Shown: positions 1-8,256, numbered from the stretch's first letter. The stretch: DNA of 22,675 bases from CAYWJT01 sp964458655 (GCA_964458655.1 CAYWJT010000048.1:1-22675), one strand, 5' to 3'. The notes: generated from the sequence alone by a model not told the origin. Translations and numbers: made by a program.

Positions 1-50
1 CCGGGCGCCTTCTCGGCTCGAGCGCTCGGCGGCTGCGCAACTCGCCTCCA

Positions 51-107
51 GAGAGAAAATGGCACCTGGCACCTATGACGCGGCGGCTAGAGGTACCATT
101 TTCTCCC
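51..107. repeat. imperfect REP-like inverted repeat
   Basis: Arms at 51-67 and 91-107 pair at 15 of 17 positions, with a core of GAGAAAATGGCACCT facing AGGTACCATTTTCTC across a 23-nt loop. The left arm is followed by a short direct duplication of GGCACCT. The GGCACC/GGTGCC core resembles the palindrome at 17360-17425, so both may belong to one family of dispersed extragenic palindromes. The link to REP or RAYT elements is an inference; no transposase is present. Confidence 0.55.
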
Positions 108-123
108 CCGGCTGTAACTTCCC

Positions 124-152
124 TTGATGATTTCGGCGTTTTTGACTATGAT
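124..152 (+). promoter_or_regulatory. sigma70-like promoter for lepB
   Basis: TTGATG (124-129) and TATGAT (147-152) are separated by exactly 17 nt; the -10 matches consensus at 5 of 6 positions and the -35 at 4 of 6. Transcription would begin near 159, upstream of the ATG at 198. This argues against the longer reading frame that starts at 75, because its first codons would lie upstream of the transcript. Confidence 0.5.
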
Positions 153-197
153 AGATGGCTTAAGAAAGGGCAGTCGGAAGGAAAGAGAAGGCACAGC

Positions 198-896
198 ATG
201 GCGCGCAAACCCAGAGAGAAGAGCGTTTTCCGCGAGTACTTCGAACTCATCGCCGAGACGGCCGTGTTCGTCTTCTTCGTCATGACCTTCGTCGTCCAGG
301 CCTTCCAGATCCCCACCGGTTCCATGGAGCCCACCCTGCTCGTCGGGGATTTCCTCCTGGTCAACAAGTTCGCCTACGCCCGCCCGAGCACAGGCCTGCA
401 GGGCCTCGTCCTGCCGCAGCGGGAGATCCAGCGCGGCGACATCGTGGTCTTCAAGTGGCCCAAGGACCTGACCAAGGATTTCGTCAAGCGCGTCATCGCC
501 TTGGAAGGCGAGATGGTCGAGATTAAGGACAAGGCCGTCTACGTCAACAACAAGGAAGTCGAGGAGCCCTACAAGGTCCACATCGACAGCCAGGTCTATT
601 CCAAGAACAACGGCTATTACAGCTATGACAACCTCATCCGGGACAACTACGGCCCGGTCATCGTCCCGCCCGGGCACTGTTTCGTCATGGGCGACAACCG
701 CGACAACAGCGCCGACAGCCGCTACTGGGGCTTCCTGCCGCTGAGCTACATCAAGGGCCGTCCCTGGGTCATCTATTTCTCCTACCAGGCCGGCCGGGAC
801 GACTGGCAGAAGAACGGGGTCAGCGACAAGGTCCGCAAACTGGCCAGCCTCCTGCCCAAGGCCCGCTGGAAACGCATACTCAAAGTCATCAACTGA
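198..896 (+). CDS. lepB: signal peptidase I
   Basis: This serine-lysine peptidase cleaves signal peptides from exported proteins at the outer face of the inner membrane. From the ATG at 198 the protein has 232 residues. One N-terminal membrane segment (about residues 18-36) is followed by the box B motif TGSMEPTL, giving Ser42 as nucleophile. The segment DFVKRVIALEGE gives Lys97 as the general base, and box E GDNRDNSADSRYWGFL lies at 165-179. An insertion between the Lys region and box E (about 115-155) is typical of longer family members. An in-frame start at 75 would add 41 residues with no family resemblance and would span the likely promoter. The ATG at 198 has a purine-rich AGAGAAGG upstream, so it is preferred. 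Family assignment is very secure; the start is probable. Confidence 0.95.
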   Translation: MARKPREKSVFREYFELIAETAVFVFFVMTFVVQAFQIPTGSMEPTLLVGDFLLVNKFAYARPSTGLQGLVLPQREIQRGDIVVFKWPKDLTKDFVKRVIALEGEMVEIKDKAVYVNNKEVEEPYKVHIDSQVYSKNNGYYSYDNLIRDNYGPVIVPPGHCFVMGDNRDNSADSRYWGFLPLSYIKGRPWVIYFSYQAGRDDWQKNGVSDKVRKLASLLPKARWKRILKVIN

Positions 897-929
897 CGAG
901 CGGCGCCTCCGGCGGGCGTCCCGTCCCCG

Positions 930-958
930 TTGACCCGCCGCGGCCGAAGCCTTAATAT
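930..958 (+). promoter_or_regulatory. possible promoter before recD2
   Basis: TTGACC (930-935) and TAATAT (953-958) are separated by 17 nt, with 5 of 6 and 4 of 6 matches to consensus. If it is used, transcription would start near 965, leaving ATG 975 as the first available start. The TTG at 930 would then be the -35 box rather than a start codon. Confidence 0.35.
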
Positions 959-974
959 GGAGCCGGCGCCGCCC

Positions 975-3158
975 ATGAAACTGTTCGAATCAGGCCTGGA
1001 CACCATCGAAGGCACCGTCGAGGATATCGTTTTCTACAACCCCGAGAACGGCTACACCGTCTGCCGCTTCCAGGTGGAAAGCGGCGACGAGCTGACGGTC
1101 GTCGGCAGTTTCCCGCCCCGTTCGCCCGGCGCCGTGCTCAAGGTCCGGGGCCGCGTCGAGATGAACGCCCGCTTCGGCAAGCAGTTCAAGGCCGAGCAGT
1201 TCACCCTGACGCTGCCGGCCTCGGTCAAGGGCATTGAAAGGTTCCTGGCCTCAGGACTGGTCAGGGGCATCGGCCCCGTCCTGGCCGCGAGGATCGTGGC
1301 CGAGTTCGGCCGCGAGACCATCGACATCTTGACCGAGGAGCCGGAGCGCTTGAAGCAGGTCGAGGGCATCGGCGAAGCCAAGCTCAAGGAGGTCGTCAAG
1401 TCCTGGCGCGAGCACCGGGAGATCCGCGACCTGATCATGTTCCTCCAGGAGCACAACGTCTCGACCAACCTGGCCACCAAGATCTACCGCCAGTACGGCG
1501 ACCGTTCCTTCGCCGTCCTCAAGACCAACCCCTATCAGTTGAGCCTGGACATCTGGGGCGTCGGCTTCAAGACGGCCGACCAGATCGCCCTCAAGCTGGG
1601 CATGGACCCGGGGTCGCTCGAGCGGGTCAAGGCCTTCATCCTCTACCTGCTCGAAAAGGACAACGAGAAGGGACATGTCTTCTCGCTGGCCTCCGAGGTG
1701 GCTGAGGGCTGCCAAGGGGAGCTCGAGGCCGAGCCGGAGAAGACCGGACGGGCGCTGGCCGAGCTCGTCAAGGCCGGCCGGCTCATAAAAGAGGATTTGG
1801 AAGGCGACCAGGCCCTCTACCTGCCTTTCTTCCATCAGGCCCAGGAGGAGGTCGTCCGCAGGCTGCATAACCTAGCCGCCAAGCCCTGCCGGCAGCCCGA
1901 CTTCGACCTGGACGCCGAACTCGCGGCCAAAGAAAAGGAAATGGGCATAACGTTCTCCGAGCTGCAGCGGCTGGCCATCAGGCGCAGTTTCGAGCGGAAG
2001 ATCCTGGTCATCACGGGCGGCCCCGGCACCGGCAAAACGACCATCGTCCGGGCCATAGTGGAGCTGTTCGAGAAGTGGGGCAAGGGCGTCGTCCTGGCGG
2101 CGCCCACGGGCCGGGCGGCCAAGCGGCTGGCCGAGGCCACCGGACGCGAAGCCAGGACCATCCACCGGGCCCTGGAGTTCAGCCCCAAGGAATCCAAGTT
2201 CAAGAAGAACGAGCGCAACCCGCTGCGGGGCGAGGCCGTCATCGTCGACGAGTTCTCCATGGTCGACCTGCCTCTCATGTACCACCTGCTCCGGGCCGTG
2301 CCGGACTGGATGAGGCTGATCATGGTCGGCGACAAGGACCAGCTTCCGTCGGTCGGCCCGGGCATGCTGCTGCGGGACATCGTCGAATCCGGCACGGTCG
2401 AGGTGGTGAGGCTCCAGGAGATCTTCAGGCAGGCCGAGGGCAGCCTGATCGTCGTCAACGCCCACCGCGTCAACCAGGGGCTGCCCCTGGTCTATCCGCC
2501 GCGCGGGGAGAGCGATTCCGACTTCTACTTCATCCACCAGGAAGACGAGAAGAAGGTCTTCGAGACCATCCTGAGGCTCTGCTCGCGCAACGTGCCCGGC
2601 CGGCTCGGCCTGTCGCCGCTCTCCACCGACATCCAGGTCATCAGCCCGATGTACAAGGGCCTGATCGGTGTCGACCGGCTGAACGAGGAGCTCCAGGACC
2701 GCCTCAACCCGCGCCGGGACGGCCTCAAGGCGGGCAACTGGGAGTTCCGGGTCGGCGACAAGGTCATGCAGCTCCGCAACGACTACGAGAAGGAAGTCTT
2801 CAACGGCGACATCGGTTCGGTCGTCCAGCTCGACCGGCCGCGCTTCCGAGTCGTCGTGGACTACGACGGCCGGGTTGTGCCCTACGAGAAGGACGAGCTC
2901 AACGACATCACGCTGGCCTACGCCGTTTCGGTCCACAAAGCCCAGGGCAGCGAGTACAAGGCGGTCATCATGCCGCTTTTGGCCCAGCATTTCCTGATGC
3001 TCCAGAGGAACCTCTTTTACACCGCCCTGACCAGGGCCAAGAAGCTCAGCATCATCGTCGGCTCCTACAAGGCCCTCTACATCGCCATCAAGAACGACAA
3101 GCCGGTGCGCCGGAACTCGCGGGTCAGGGAGAAGCTCGAGGCCCTCAAAGGTCTGTGA
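975..3158 (+). CDS. recD2: RecD2-type ATP-dependent DNA helicase
   Basis: RecD2 is a superfamily 1B 5'-3' helicase found without RecBC, acting in DNA repair and replication-fork maintenance. From 975 the protein has 727 residues, normal for the family. An N-terminal OB-like region (GTVEDIVFYNPENGYTV) is followed by helix-hairpin-helix segments (SGLVRGIGPVLAARI, VEGIGEAKLKEV). Walker A GGPGTGKTT lies at about 348-356 with Lys354. Walker B VDEFSM has Asp425-Glu426. Further helicase motifs are GDKDQLPSVGPG, VSVHKAQGSEY and the C-terminal FYTALTRAK. Other in-frame starts are TTG 930 and ATG 957. ATG 975 is chosen because the promoter-like elements lie just upstream and a GGAG sits at 959-962, though 957 remains possible. 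No recB or recC homolog is visible. Confidence 0.93.
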   Translation: MKLFESGLDTIEGTVEDIVFYNPENGYTVCRFQVESGDELTVVGSFPPRSPGAVLKVRGRVEMNARFGKQFKAEQFTLTLPASVKGIERFLASGLVRGIGPVLAARIVAEFGRETIDILTEEPERLKQVEGIGEAKLKEVVKSWREHREIRDLIMFLQEHNVSTNLATKIYRQYGDRSFAVLKTNPYQLSLDIWGVGFKTADQIALKLGMDPGSLERVKAFILYLLEKDNEKGHVFSLASEVAEGCQGELEAEPEKTGRALAELVKAGRLIKEDLEGDQALYLPFFHQAQEEVVRRLHNLAAKPCRQPDFDLDAELAAKEKEMGITFSELQRLAIRRSFERKILVITGGPGTGKTTIVRAIVELFEKWGKGVVLAAPTGRAAKRLAEATGREARTIHRALEFSPKESKFKKNERNPLRGEAVIVDEFSMVDLPLMYHLLRAVPDWMRLIMVGDKDQLPSVGPGMLLRDIVESGTVEVVRLQEIFRQAEGSLIVVNAHRVNQGLPLVYPPRGESDSDFYFIHQEDEKKVFETILRLCSRNVPGRLGLSPLSTDIQVISPMYKGLIGVDRLNEELQDRLNPRRDGLKAGNWEFRVGDKVMQLRNDYEKEVFNGDIGSVVQLDRPRFRVVVDYDGRVVPYEKDELNDITLAYAVSVHKAQGSEYKAVIMPLLAQHFLMLQRNLFYTALTRAKKLSIIVGSYKALYIAIKNDKPVRRNSRVREKLEALKGL

Positions 3159-3170
3159 CGGGACGGCTTC

Positions 3171-3199
3171 TTTCAATTTTGCCGGGGCTGTCTTATAAT
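3171..3199 (+). promoter_or_regulatory. promoter of the rubredoxin operon
   Basis: A perfect TATAAT (3194-3199) lies 17 nt downstream of a weak -35 TTTCAA (3171-3176), just after the recD2 stop. Transcription would start near 3206, some 50 nt before the rubredoxin GTG. The weak -35 next to a perfect -10 could indicate dependence on an activator, but none is identified. Confidence 0.45.
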
Positions 3200-3210
3200 T
3201 GGCCCGCGTT

Positions 3211-3232
3211 CGCCGCCGGTCGGCCGGCGGCG
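3211..3232 (+). other. perfect hairpin in the rubredoxin leader
   Basis: CGCCGCCGG (3211-3219) and CCGGCGGCG (3224-3232) form a 9-bp all-G/C stem around a TCGG loop. It would begin about five nucleotides from the predicted 5' end of the transcript and ends 24 nt before the start codon. It may stabilise the 5' end of the mRNA. No U-tract follows, so it is not an intrinsic terminator. Confidence 0.5.
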
Positions 3233-3256
3233 GCGACTCCCCCAAAGGAGGGCGCG

Positions 3257-3418
3257 GTGGATAAATGGGAATGTCAGGCCTGCGGCTATGTCTACGACCC
3301 GGCCGTGGGCGACCCCGACAACGGGATACCGTCCGGGACGAGCTTCGAGGACCTGCCAGATTCCTGGACCTGCCCCCAGTGCGGGGTGGGCAAGGAATTC
3401 TTCTCCAAGGTCGTTTAG
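3257..3418 (+). CDS. rubredoxin
   Basis: Rubredoxin is a one-electron carrier with a single FeS4 centre in the cytoplasm. The 53-residue protein has both knuckles, CQACG (Cys6, Cys9) and CPQCG (Cys39, Cys42), plus the family core GYVYDPAVGD and DLPDSWTCP. The start is GTG 3257, preceded by a strong AAAGGAGGG at 3244-3252. The frame is also open far upstream through recD2 in another phase, but the Shine-Dalgarno and family length fix the start here. The reductase gene begins 27 nt downstream, so the two probably act as an electron-transfer pair, passing NAD(P)H electrons to rubrerythrin or similar oxygen and peroxide reductases. Rubrerythrin itself is encoded at 13377. Confidence 0.96.
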   Translation: MDKWECQACGYVYDPAVGDPDNGIPSGTSFEDLPDSWTCPQCGVGKEFFSKVV

Positions 3419-3445
3419 GCGCCCGCCCGTCGCCTCAAGGACAAG

Positions 3446-4651
3446 ATGAAAGCCGTCATCATCGGCCACGGCCTGGCCGGGACCATGGCCGCCAAGACCC
3501 TTCGGGAGCTCGACCTGGAGATCGAGATCGAGCTCTTCGAAGAGGAAAAACACGGCTATTACCCCAGGCCGAACCTGATCGAGTTCCTGGCCGGCCGCCT
3601 GCCCTACGAGAAGCTTTTCGCCTTCCCCGAATCGTGGGCCGAGCGCCAGCGCATCACCGTCCACACCGGCCTGAAGGTGAAGGAGCTCCTGCCCGCGGAA
3701 AAAGCCGTCGTGGACGACTCCGGCGGGCGTCATGAGTACGACAGGCTGCTCCTCGCGACCGGCTCCCGGGCCAATTTGCCGCCCATACCCGGCCGCGATT
3801 TCGAGGGTGTTTTCGTCTTGAGGACCCTCGACGACGCCCTGGCCATCCTCGCCCATCTGAAGACGGCCGGGAAGGCGGCCGTCATCGGCGGCGGCCTGCT
3901 CGGGCTCGAGATAGCCAGGGCCCTGCGCGGCCGCGGGCCCGAGGTCACCGTGGTGGAGTTCTTCGACCGGCTGCTGCCGCGCCAGCTTGACAGCGCCGGC
4001 TCAGCGCTGCTCAAGGGCCAGGTGGAGGCGGCCGGCATCAAGGTCCGGCTGTCCACGGCTACCGAGGCGGTCACCGGCGACGACGGACGCGTGACCGGCC
4101 TGAAGTTCAAGAACGGCGAGAGCGAAACCGCCGACCTGGTCGTCATCGCCGCCGGCGTAACGCCCGAGGTCGGCCTGGCTCGGCAGGCCGGGGCCGGCGT
4201 AAACCGCGGCGTGATCGTGGACGACCTGCTCCGCGCCGGCCTGCCGGACGTCTTCGCCGCCGGCGACTGCGCCGAGCACCGGAGCCGCGTCTACGGGATA
4301 ATCCCCGCCTCCTTCGAGCAGGCCCGGGCCGCCGCCTACAACATGCTCGGCCGCGAGCTGCCCTACAAGGGCACCGTCCCGGCCACGACGCTCAAGGTCG
4401 CCGGTCTGGCGGTGACCTCAGCCGGCACTTTTGACCCGGAAGGCGGCGGCTACGAGGTGCTGACCTTCCAGTCGCCCGCTGAAGGCGTCTACAAGAAGCT
4501 CGTCCTCAAGGACGGCCGCCTGGCCGGCGCCATCTGGATGGGCACAAGGAAGGGAGCTCAGGACATAACGCGGCTGGTTAGCCTGGGCGCCGACGTGAGC
4601 CAATGGAAACAGGAGCTTTTCCTGGAATCCTTCGATTTTTCGGTCGTTTGA
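3446..4651 (+). CDS. NAD(P)/FAD-dependent oxidoreductase, NADH:rubredoxin reductase type
   Basis: This flavoprotein likely reduces the adjacent rubredoxin with NAD(P)H. It has 401 residues. The N-terminal FAD-binding Rossmann motif is VIIGHGLAG (Gly7, Gly9, Gly12). A second dinucleotide motif for NAD(P)H is VIGGGLLGLE (148-153). The second FAD motif, DVFAAGDCAE, centres on Asp274. LLATGSRANLPPIPG is the usual strand preceding the NAD domain. Redox-active cysteines of the disulfide-reductase type are absent, as expected for rubredoxin or ferredoxin reductases. AAGGA lies five bases before the ATG. The NROR role rests on gene adjacency plus family; nitrite-reductase-like or other ferredoxin-reductase roles cannot be excluded from sequence alone. 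Confidence 0.85.
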   Translation: MKAVIIGHGLAGTMAAKTLRELDLEIEIELFEEEKHGYYPRPNLIEFLAGRLPYEKLFAFPESWAERQRITVHTGLKVKELLPAEKAVVDDSGGRHEYDRLLLATGSRANLPPIPGRDFEGVFVLRTLDDALAILAHLKTAGKAAVIGGGLLGLEIARALRGRGPEVTVVEFFDRLLPRQLDSAGSALLKGQVEAAGIKVRLSTATEAVTGDDGRVTGLKFKNGESETADLVVIAAGVTPEVGLARQAGAGVNRGVIVDDLLRAGLPDVFAAGDCAEHRSRVYGIIPASFEQARAAAYNMLGRELPYKGTVPATTLKVAGLAVTSAGTFDPEGGGYEVLTFQSPAEGVYKKLVLKDGRLAGAIWMGTRKGAQDITRLVSLGADVSQWKQELFLESFDFSVV

Positions 4652-4663
4652 CGAGGTGAAGAT

Positions 4664-5659
4664 ATGAGTGCACTCCGCCTTCGGTCCCCGGTCCTGCTGA
4701 CGCTCTCGCTTTCGCTCGCCCTGCCGCCGCTGCTCCCGGCGCAGGTCAGCTACGGCGGATACCTGGCGGTCGGCTACACCAAGACGCAGTCCGGGGGCGA
4801 CAACCCCAAGGGCTATCTGGACGGCATCCTGGGCGGCCTCTTCGCCCGGGGCGTTTTCGACGGCCGGTTCGGCTTCCTGGTCGAGGCCACTTTCGCCGAC
4901 GAATCCGGCGTCGGCATAAAACAGGCCTGGGCGGGCTTCGTGCCTTCGGAGAAGTTCAACGTCAAGGCCGGCATGTACCTTGTCCCCTTCGGGGTCTGGA
5001 ACCGGTCGGACCGGCCCCACGAACAGCCGCTCGTCACGACGCCGCTCAACCTTGCCTATCTCTACCCGGCGAGCTGGCGCGACGTCGGAGTGGTCGTCGA
5101 GGGACGGATAAGCGTCATCTCCTACGCTTTCTACATCGGCAACGGACTCAAGGACGCCGAGCTGCTCAACGGGGGGCAGCAGTTCCGCGACAACAACGCC
5201 AACAAAGCCAAGGGCGGCCGGCTCGGCCTCATCCTGAGCGAGTCCATCTCGGCCGGCGCTTCCTACTATGAGGGCAAGTACGACGACGAGGGGCTGTTCA
5301 GCCACAAGCTCGAGGGCGTCGACCTTTCGGTCGTCACCTCACAGTGGGAGCTGCACGGCGAATACACCAAGGGTTTCATCGAGAACCCGGAGCCGTTCGA
5401 GCGCGGGGAGGCCGAGGGCTATTCGGTCTGGGCGGTCATGAGCTACCGCAGCTTCCACCCGGTCGCGAGCTATCAGAAAATGAAGTATAATGACCCCTTC
5501 CGCGGCGAGGGCCTGGCCTTGGATATGAGCCGCTGGAGCCTCGGCGTCAGAGTCGTCCTCAGCAGCAGCTTCTTCCTCAAGGTCGAGTACGACTGGAACC
5601 GGGAGGAGCCGAAGCTGAAGAACAACGCCCTCAGGCTCCAGGCCGCGCTGGGCTTCTGA
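4664..5659 (+). CDS. porin-like outer-membrane beta-barrel protein
   Basis: The 331-residue protein has a signal peptide with a hydrophobic core LLTLSLSLALPPLLPA and probable cleavage after Ala26. The mature part alternates short amphipathic strands and Gly/aromatic turns (YGGYLAVGYT, FNVKAGMYLVPFG, RRL-type strands near the end). It finishes with the aromatic-terminal strand LRLQAALGF, whose final Phe matches the BAM recognition signature. It is likely a phosphate-selective-porin-like or general barrel; the solute is unknown. It starts 12 nt after the reductase stop with GAGGTGAA upstream, so it is probably co-transcribed with rubredoxin and reductase. A porin in that operon is odd and no mechanistic link is evident. 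It is the clearest evidence in the window for an outer membrane. Confidence 0.75.
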   Translation: MSALRLRSPVLLTLSLSLALPPLLPAQVSYGGYLAVGYTKTQSGGDNPKGYLDGILGGLFARGVFDGRFGFLVEATFADESGVGIKQAWAGFVPSEKFNVKAGMYLVPFGVWNRSDRPHEQPLVTTPLNLAYLYPASWRDVGVVVEGRISVISYAFYIGNGLKDAELLNGGQQFRDNNANKAKGGRLGLILSESISAGASYYEGKYDDEGLFSHKLEGVDLSVVTSQWELHGEYTKGFIENPEPFERGEAEGYSVWAVMSYRSFHPVASYQKMKYNDPFRGEGLALDMSRWSLGVRVVLSSSFFLKVEYDWNREEPKLKNNALRLQAALGF

Positions 5660-5677
5660 CGGTCGCTCGACACGATG

Positions 5678-5691
5678 GAATTCCGGAATTC
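5678..5691. promoter_or_regulatory. 14-bp perfect palindrome before purA
   Basis: GAATTCCGGAATTC is fully self-complementary and sits between the porin stop and the purA ribosome-binding site (GAGG at 5692). It could be a repressor site or a chance palindrome; no second copy was noticed in the window. Confidence 0.25.
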
Positions 5692-5701
5692 GAGGTCATA
5701 G

Positions 5702-7039
5702 ATGGCGAATCTGCTCGTTCTCGGGACGCAATGGGGCGATGAAGGCAAGGGCAAGGTCGTCGACCTGCTCTCGCCGGCCTTCGACATCGTCGCCCGCTAC
5801 CAGGGCGGCCACAACGCCGGCCACACGGTCTACGTCCAGGGCCGGAAAACGGTCCTGCACCTCATCCCTTCGGGCATCCTCAACCCCGGCAAGCTCTGCG
5901 TCATCGGCAACGGACTCGTGGTTTCGCCGGCGGCCCTGTTCCAGGAGGTCGACGACCTCAAAGCCAGGGGCATCGAAGTCGGGCCGGAGCGGCTGGCCGT
6001 GAGCCGGGCCGCCCACCTCATCATGCCCTGGCACCCCCTGCTCGAACAGGCCGCCGAAGCCAGCCGCAGCGACAGGAAGATCGGCACCACCTGCCGCGGC
6101 ATCGGCCCGGCCTATGAAGACAAGGCGGCGCGTTGGGGGATTAGGGTGGGCGACCTGCTTGACCCGAATGTGCTCGCCGCCAAGGTCGCCGAGAACGTCC
6201 GGGTCAAGAACCCCGTCCTGGCCGCGAGCGGCCTCCCGCCGCTCGACGCCGGCGCCATACTGGATGAATACCTGGGCTGGGCCGCCAAGATGCGGCCTTA
6301 TATAAAGGATGTCTCTCTTCTGCTCGCGGAAAGCGTCCGGGCCGGCAAGTCAATCCTGTTCGAGAGCGCCCAGGGGACGCTCCTCGACCTCGACCACGGG
6401 ACATATCCCTACGTCACTTCTTCGAGCGCCACGGCGGGCGGCGTCTGCACCGGGCTGGGTGTCCCGCCGCGTTCGATAGGCTTCATCCTCGGCGTCGTCA
6501 AGGCCTACACCACCAGGGTCGGCGCCGGGCCGTTCCCGACCGAGATGTTCGACGAGCTGGGCCGGACGATCGCGGCCCGCGGGGATGAGTTCGGCGCGAC
6601 CACCGGCAGGCCGCGGCGCTGCGGCTGGTTCGACGCCGTGGCCGTCCGCTACGCCTGCCGCGTCAACGGGGTCGACGGCCTGGCCCTGACCAAGCCGGAC
6701 GTGCTGGCCGGTTTGGGCGAGGTCAAAGTGGCGGTCGCCTACAGGTACAAAGGCGAGGAGTTGCGCGAATTCCCGCCCGAGCCTTGGGTGCTGGAGAAGG
6801 CCGAGCCTGTTTACAGGAGTTTCCGGGGATGGCCGGAGTCCTTGAGGCAGGCCCGGCAGGCGGGGGAGCTGCCGGCCGCGTTCCGGGAATACCTCAAAGC
6901 CGTCGAGGACCTGGTCGAAACCCGGGTCAGCGTCATCTCGACAGGCTTCGAACGGGAGGATACCATCCTCAACGACCCGGCCCTGGTCGCCGCCTTCGGC
7001 CTCGGCGGGGTGGCTGATAAACTCAGCCGGAGGGCGTAA
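5702..7039 (+). CDS. purA: adenylosuccinate synthetase
   Basis: This enzyme makes adenylosuccinate from IMP, aspartate and GTP, the first committed step to AMP. It has 445 residues, slightly longer than the usual 425-435. The N-terminus carries GTQWGDEGKGK (Asp13 catalytic, GTP loop) and GGHNAGHTV (His41). Further signatures are TTCRGIGPAYEDK, ESAQGTLLDLDHG with TYPYVTSSS, and ATTGRPRRCGWFD. The ATG at 5702 has GAGG at 5692-5695 upstream. A stretch of extra residues before the C-terminus (about 355-400, including RSFRGWPESLRQARQ) accounts for the added length. The alr gene begins only 5 nt after the stop, so the two are likely co-transcribed. Confidence 0.97.
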   Translation: MANLLVLGTQWGDEGKGKVVDLLSPAFDIVARYQGGHNAGHTVYVQGRKTVLHLIPSGILNPGKLCVIGNGLVVSPAALFQEVDDLKARGIEVGPERLAVSRAAHLIMPWHPLLEQAAEASRSDRKIGTTCRGIGPAYEDKAARWGIRVGDLLDPNVLAAKVAENVRVKNPVLAASGLPPLDAGAILDEYLGWAAKMRPYIKDVSLLLAESVRAGKSILFESAQGTLLDLDHGTYPYVTSSSATAGGVCTGLGVPPRSIGFILGVVKAYTTRVGAGPFPTEMFDELGRTIAARGDEFGATTGRPRRCGWFDAVAVRYACRVNGVDGLALTKPDVLAGLGEVKVAVAYRYKGEELREFPPEPWVLEKAEPVYRSFRGWPESLRQARQAGELPAAFREYLKAVEDLVETRVSVISTGFEREDTILNDPALVAAFGLGGVADKLSRRA

Positions 7040-7044
7040 GAGAA

Positions 7045-8196
7045 ATGCCGCAGGATTCACGCTGGCTGCAGCGGGTGGAAGTCAGCCGTTCGGCCCTGGC
7101 CCACAACGTCCGGGAATTCCGGCGCCTGATCGGCGGCCGCCGCAAGTTCCTGGCGGTGGTCAAGGCCAACGCCTACGGGCACGGCTTGACGGAAACGGCC
7201 GGGATCTGCCTCGAGCACGGCGTGGACTGGCTGGGCGTCAACTCGCTCGAAGAAGGCCTGGCCCTCAGGGAGGCGGGCGTCGAAGCTCCGGTCCTCGTGC
7301 TGGGCTATGTGCCGCTCGCGGCTCTGGAAGAGGCCGTCGCGGCCGGGCTCAGACTGACCGTCTTCAACCGCCGGACGGTCGACGGCTTGGCGGCGGCCGC
7401 GGCCAGGCTCAAGCGCAGGGCCTTCGTCCATATCAAGCTCGAGACTGGCACCAACCGCCTCGGCATCGACCCCGGAGAGCTCGTGGACTTCGCCCGCCGC
7501 GTCAAGGAGAAGCCGGGCCTGGTCCTGGAAGGGCTGTCGTCGCACTTCGCCAACATCGAAGACACGACCAAGCACGATTATCCCAGGATGCAGTCCGGGC
7601 TTTTCAAGCGGGCGCTCGAGGAGCTGGCCGAGGCCGGCATACGAGTGCCGCTCCGGCACATGGCCTGCACGGCCTCGACCATCCTGTTCCGGGACGCCGC
7701 GGTCAACATGGCCAGGGTGGGCATCGGGCTTTACGGGCTGTGGCCCTCGAAGGAGACGCTGGTCTCCTGCCTGCTCAGGAAGAGGAAGCCGGTCTCGCTC
7801 AAGCCGGCGCTCTCCTGGAAAGCCAGGATCGTCCAGGTCAAGCGCGTCGCGGCCGGCGCCTTCATCGGCTACGGCTGCACCTTCCGGACCTCGCGGCCGA
7901 CCGTCGTGGCCGTCGTGCCGGTGGGTTACTCGGACGGCTACGACCGGGGCCTGTCCAACGCGGCCCACGTCCTGGTCCGCGGGCGCAGGGCCAGGGTGCT
8001 GGGCCGGGTGGCCATGAACTTCTTCATGGTCGACGTCACGGACATACCGGGCGTCGGCCTGGAGGACGAGGCGACGCTCATCGGCTCGGACGGCGGCGAG
8101 CGGATAACGGCCGACGACCTGGCGGCCCTGGCGGGCACGATCAATTACGAGGTGGTTTCGCGCATCAGCCCGGCCGTTCCGCGGGTCGTGACCTGA
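7045..8196 (+). CDS. alr: alanine racemase
   Basis: A PLP enzyme that interconverts L- and D-alanine to supply peptidoglycan synthesis. The 383-residue protein has the N-terminal barrel motif VVKANAYGHG with the PLP lysine at Lys40. The catalytic tyrosine of the second domain is in IGYGCTF (Tyr276), followed by VVPVGYSDGYDRG. The family strand LEGLSSHFANIED and the late motif GRVAMNFFMVDVTD are also present. A GGAGG at about 7029-7033 overlaps the end of purA and serves as the ribosome-binding site, so translation is probably coupled. All key residues are intact. Confidence 0.96.
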   Translation: MPQDSRWLQRVEVSRSALAHNVREFRRLIGGRRKFLAVVKANAYGHGLTETAGICLEHGVDWLGVNSLEEGLALREAGVEAPVLVLGYVPLAALEEAVAAGLRLTVFNRRTVDGLAAAAARLKRRAFVHIKLETGTNRLGIDPGELVDFARRVKEKPGLVLEGLSSHFANIEDTTKHDYPRMQSGLFKRALEELAEAGIRVPLRHMACTASTILFRDAAVNMARVGIGLYGLWPSKETLVSCLLRKRKPVSLKPALSWKARIVQVKRVAAGAFIGYGCTFRTSRPTVVAVVPVGYSDGYDRGLSNAAHVLVRGRRARVLGRVAMNFFMVDVTDIPGVGLEDEATLIGSDGGERITADDLAALAGTINYEVVSRISPAVPRVVT

Positions 8197-8256
8197 GGCC
8201 GGAGCGCGCCAGGGGAGGGGGCTCGGGGTCAGGGTCCATGGACAGCCGGAGAGGGA

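Noticed and set aside
1872..3245. Long minus-strand open frames, such as 457 codons opposite recD2 and 510 opposite the DUF438 gene (8303-9835)
   Set aside because: They are Asp/Val/Leu/Gly-rich shadows of GC-rich coding sequence on the other strand, with no motifs and no ribosome-binding sites.
2075..3256. Long open frame in a second phase across the 3' half of recD2 reaching into rubredoxin
   Set aside because: The upstream part translates to Gly/Arg/Pro-rich noise opposite clear helicase motifs in the recD2 frame. Only the last 53 codons, behind a strong Shine-Dalgarno, are a real gene.
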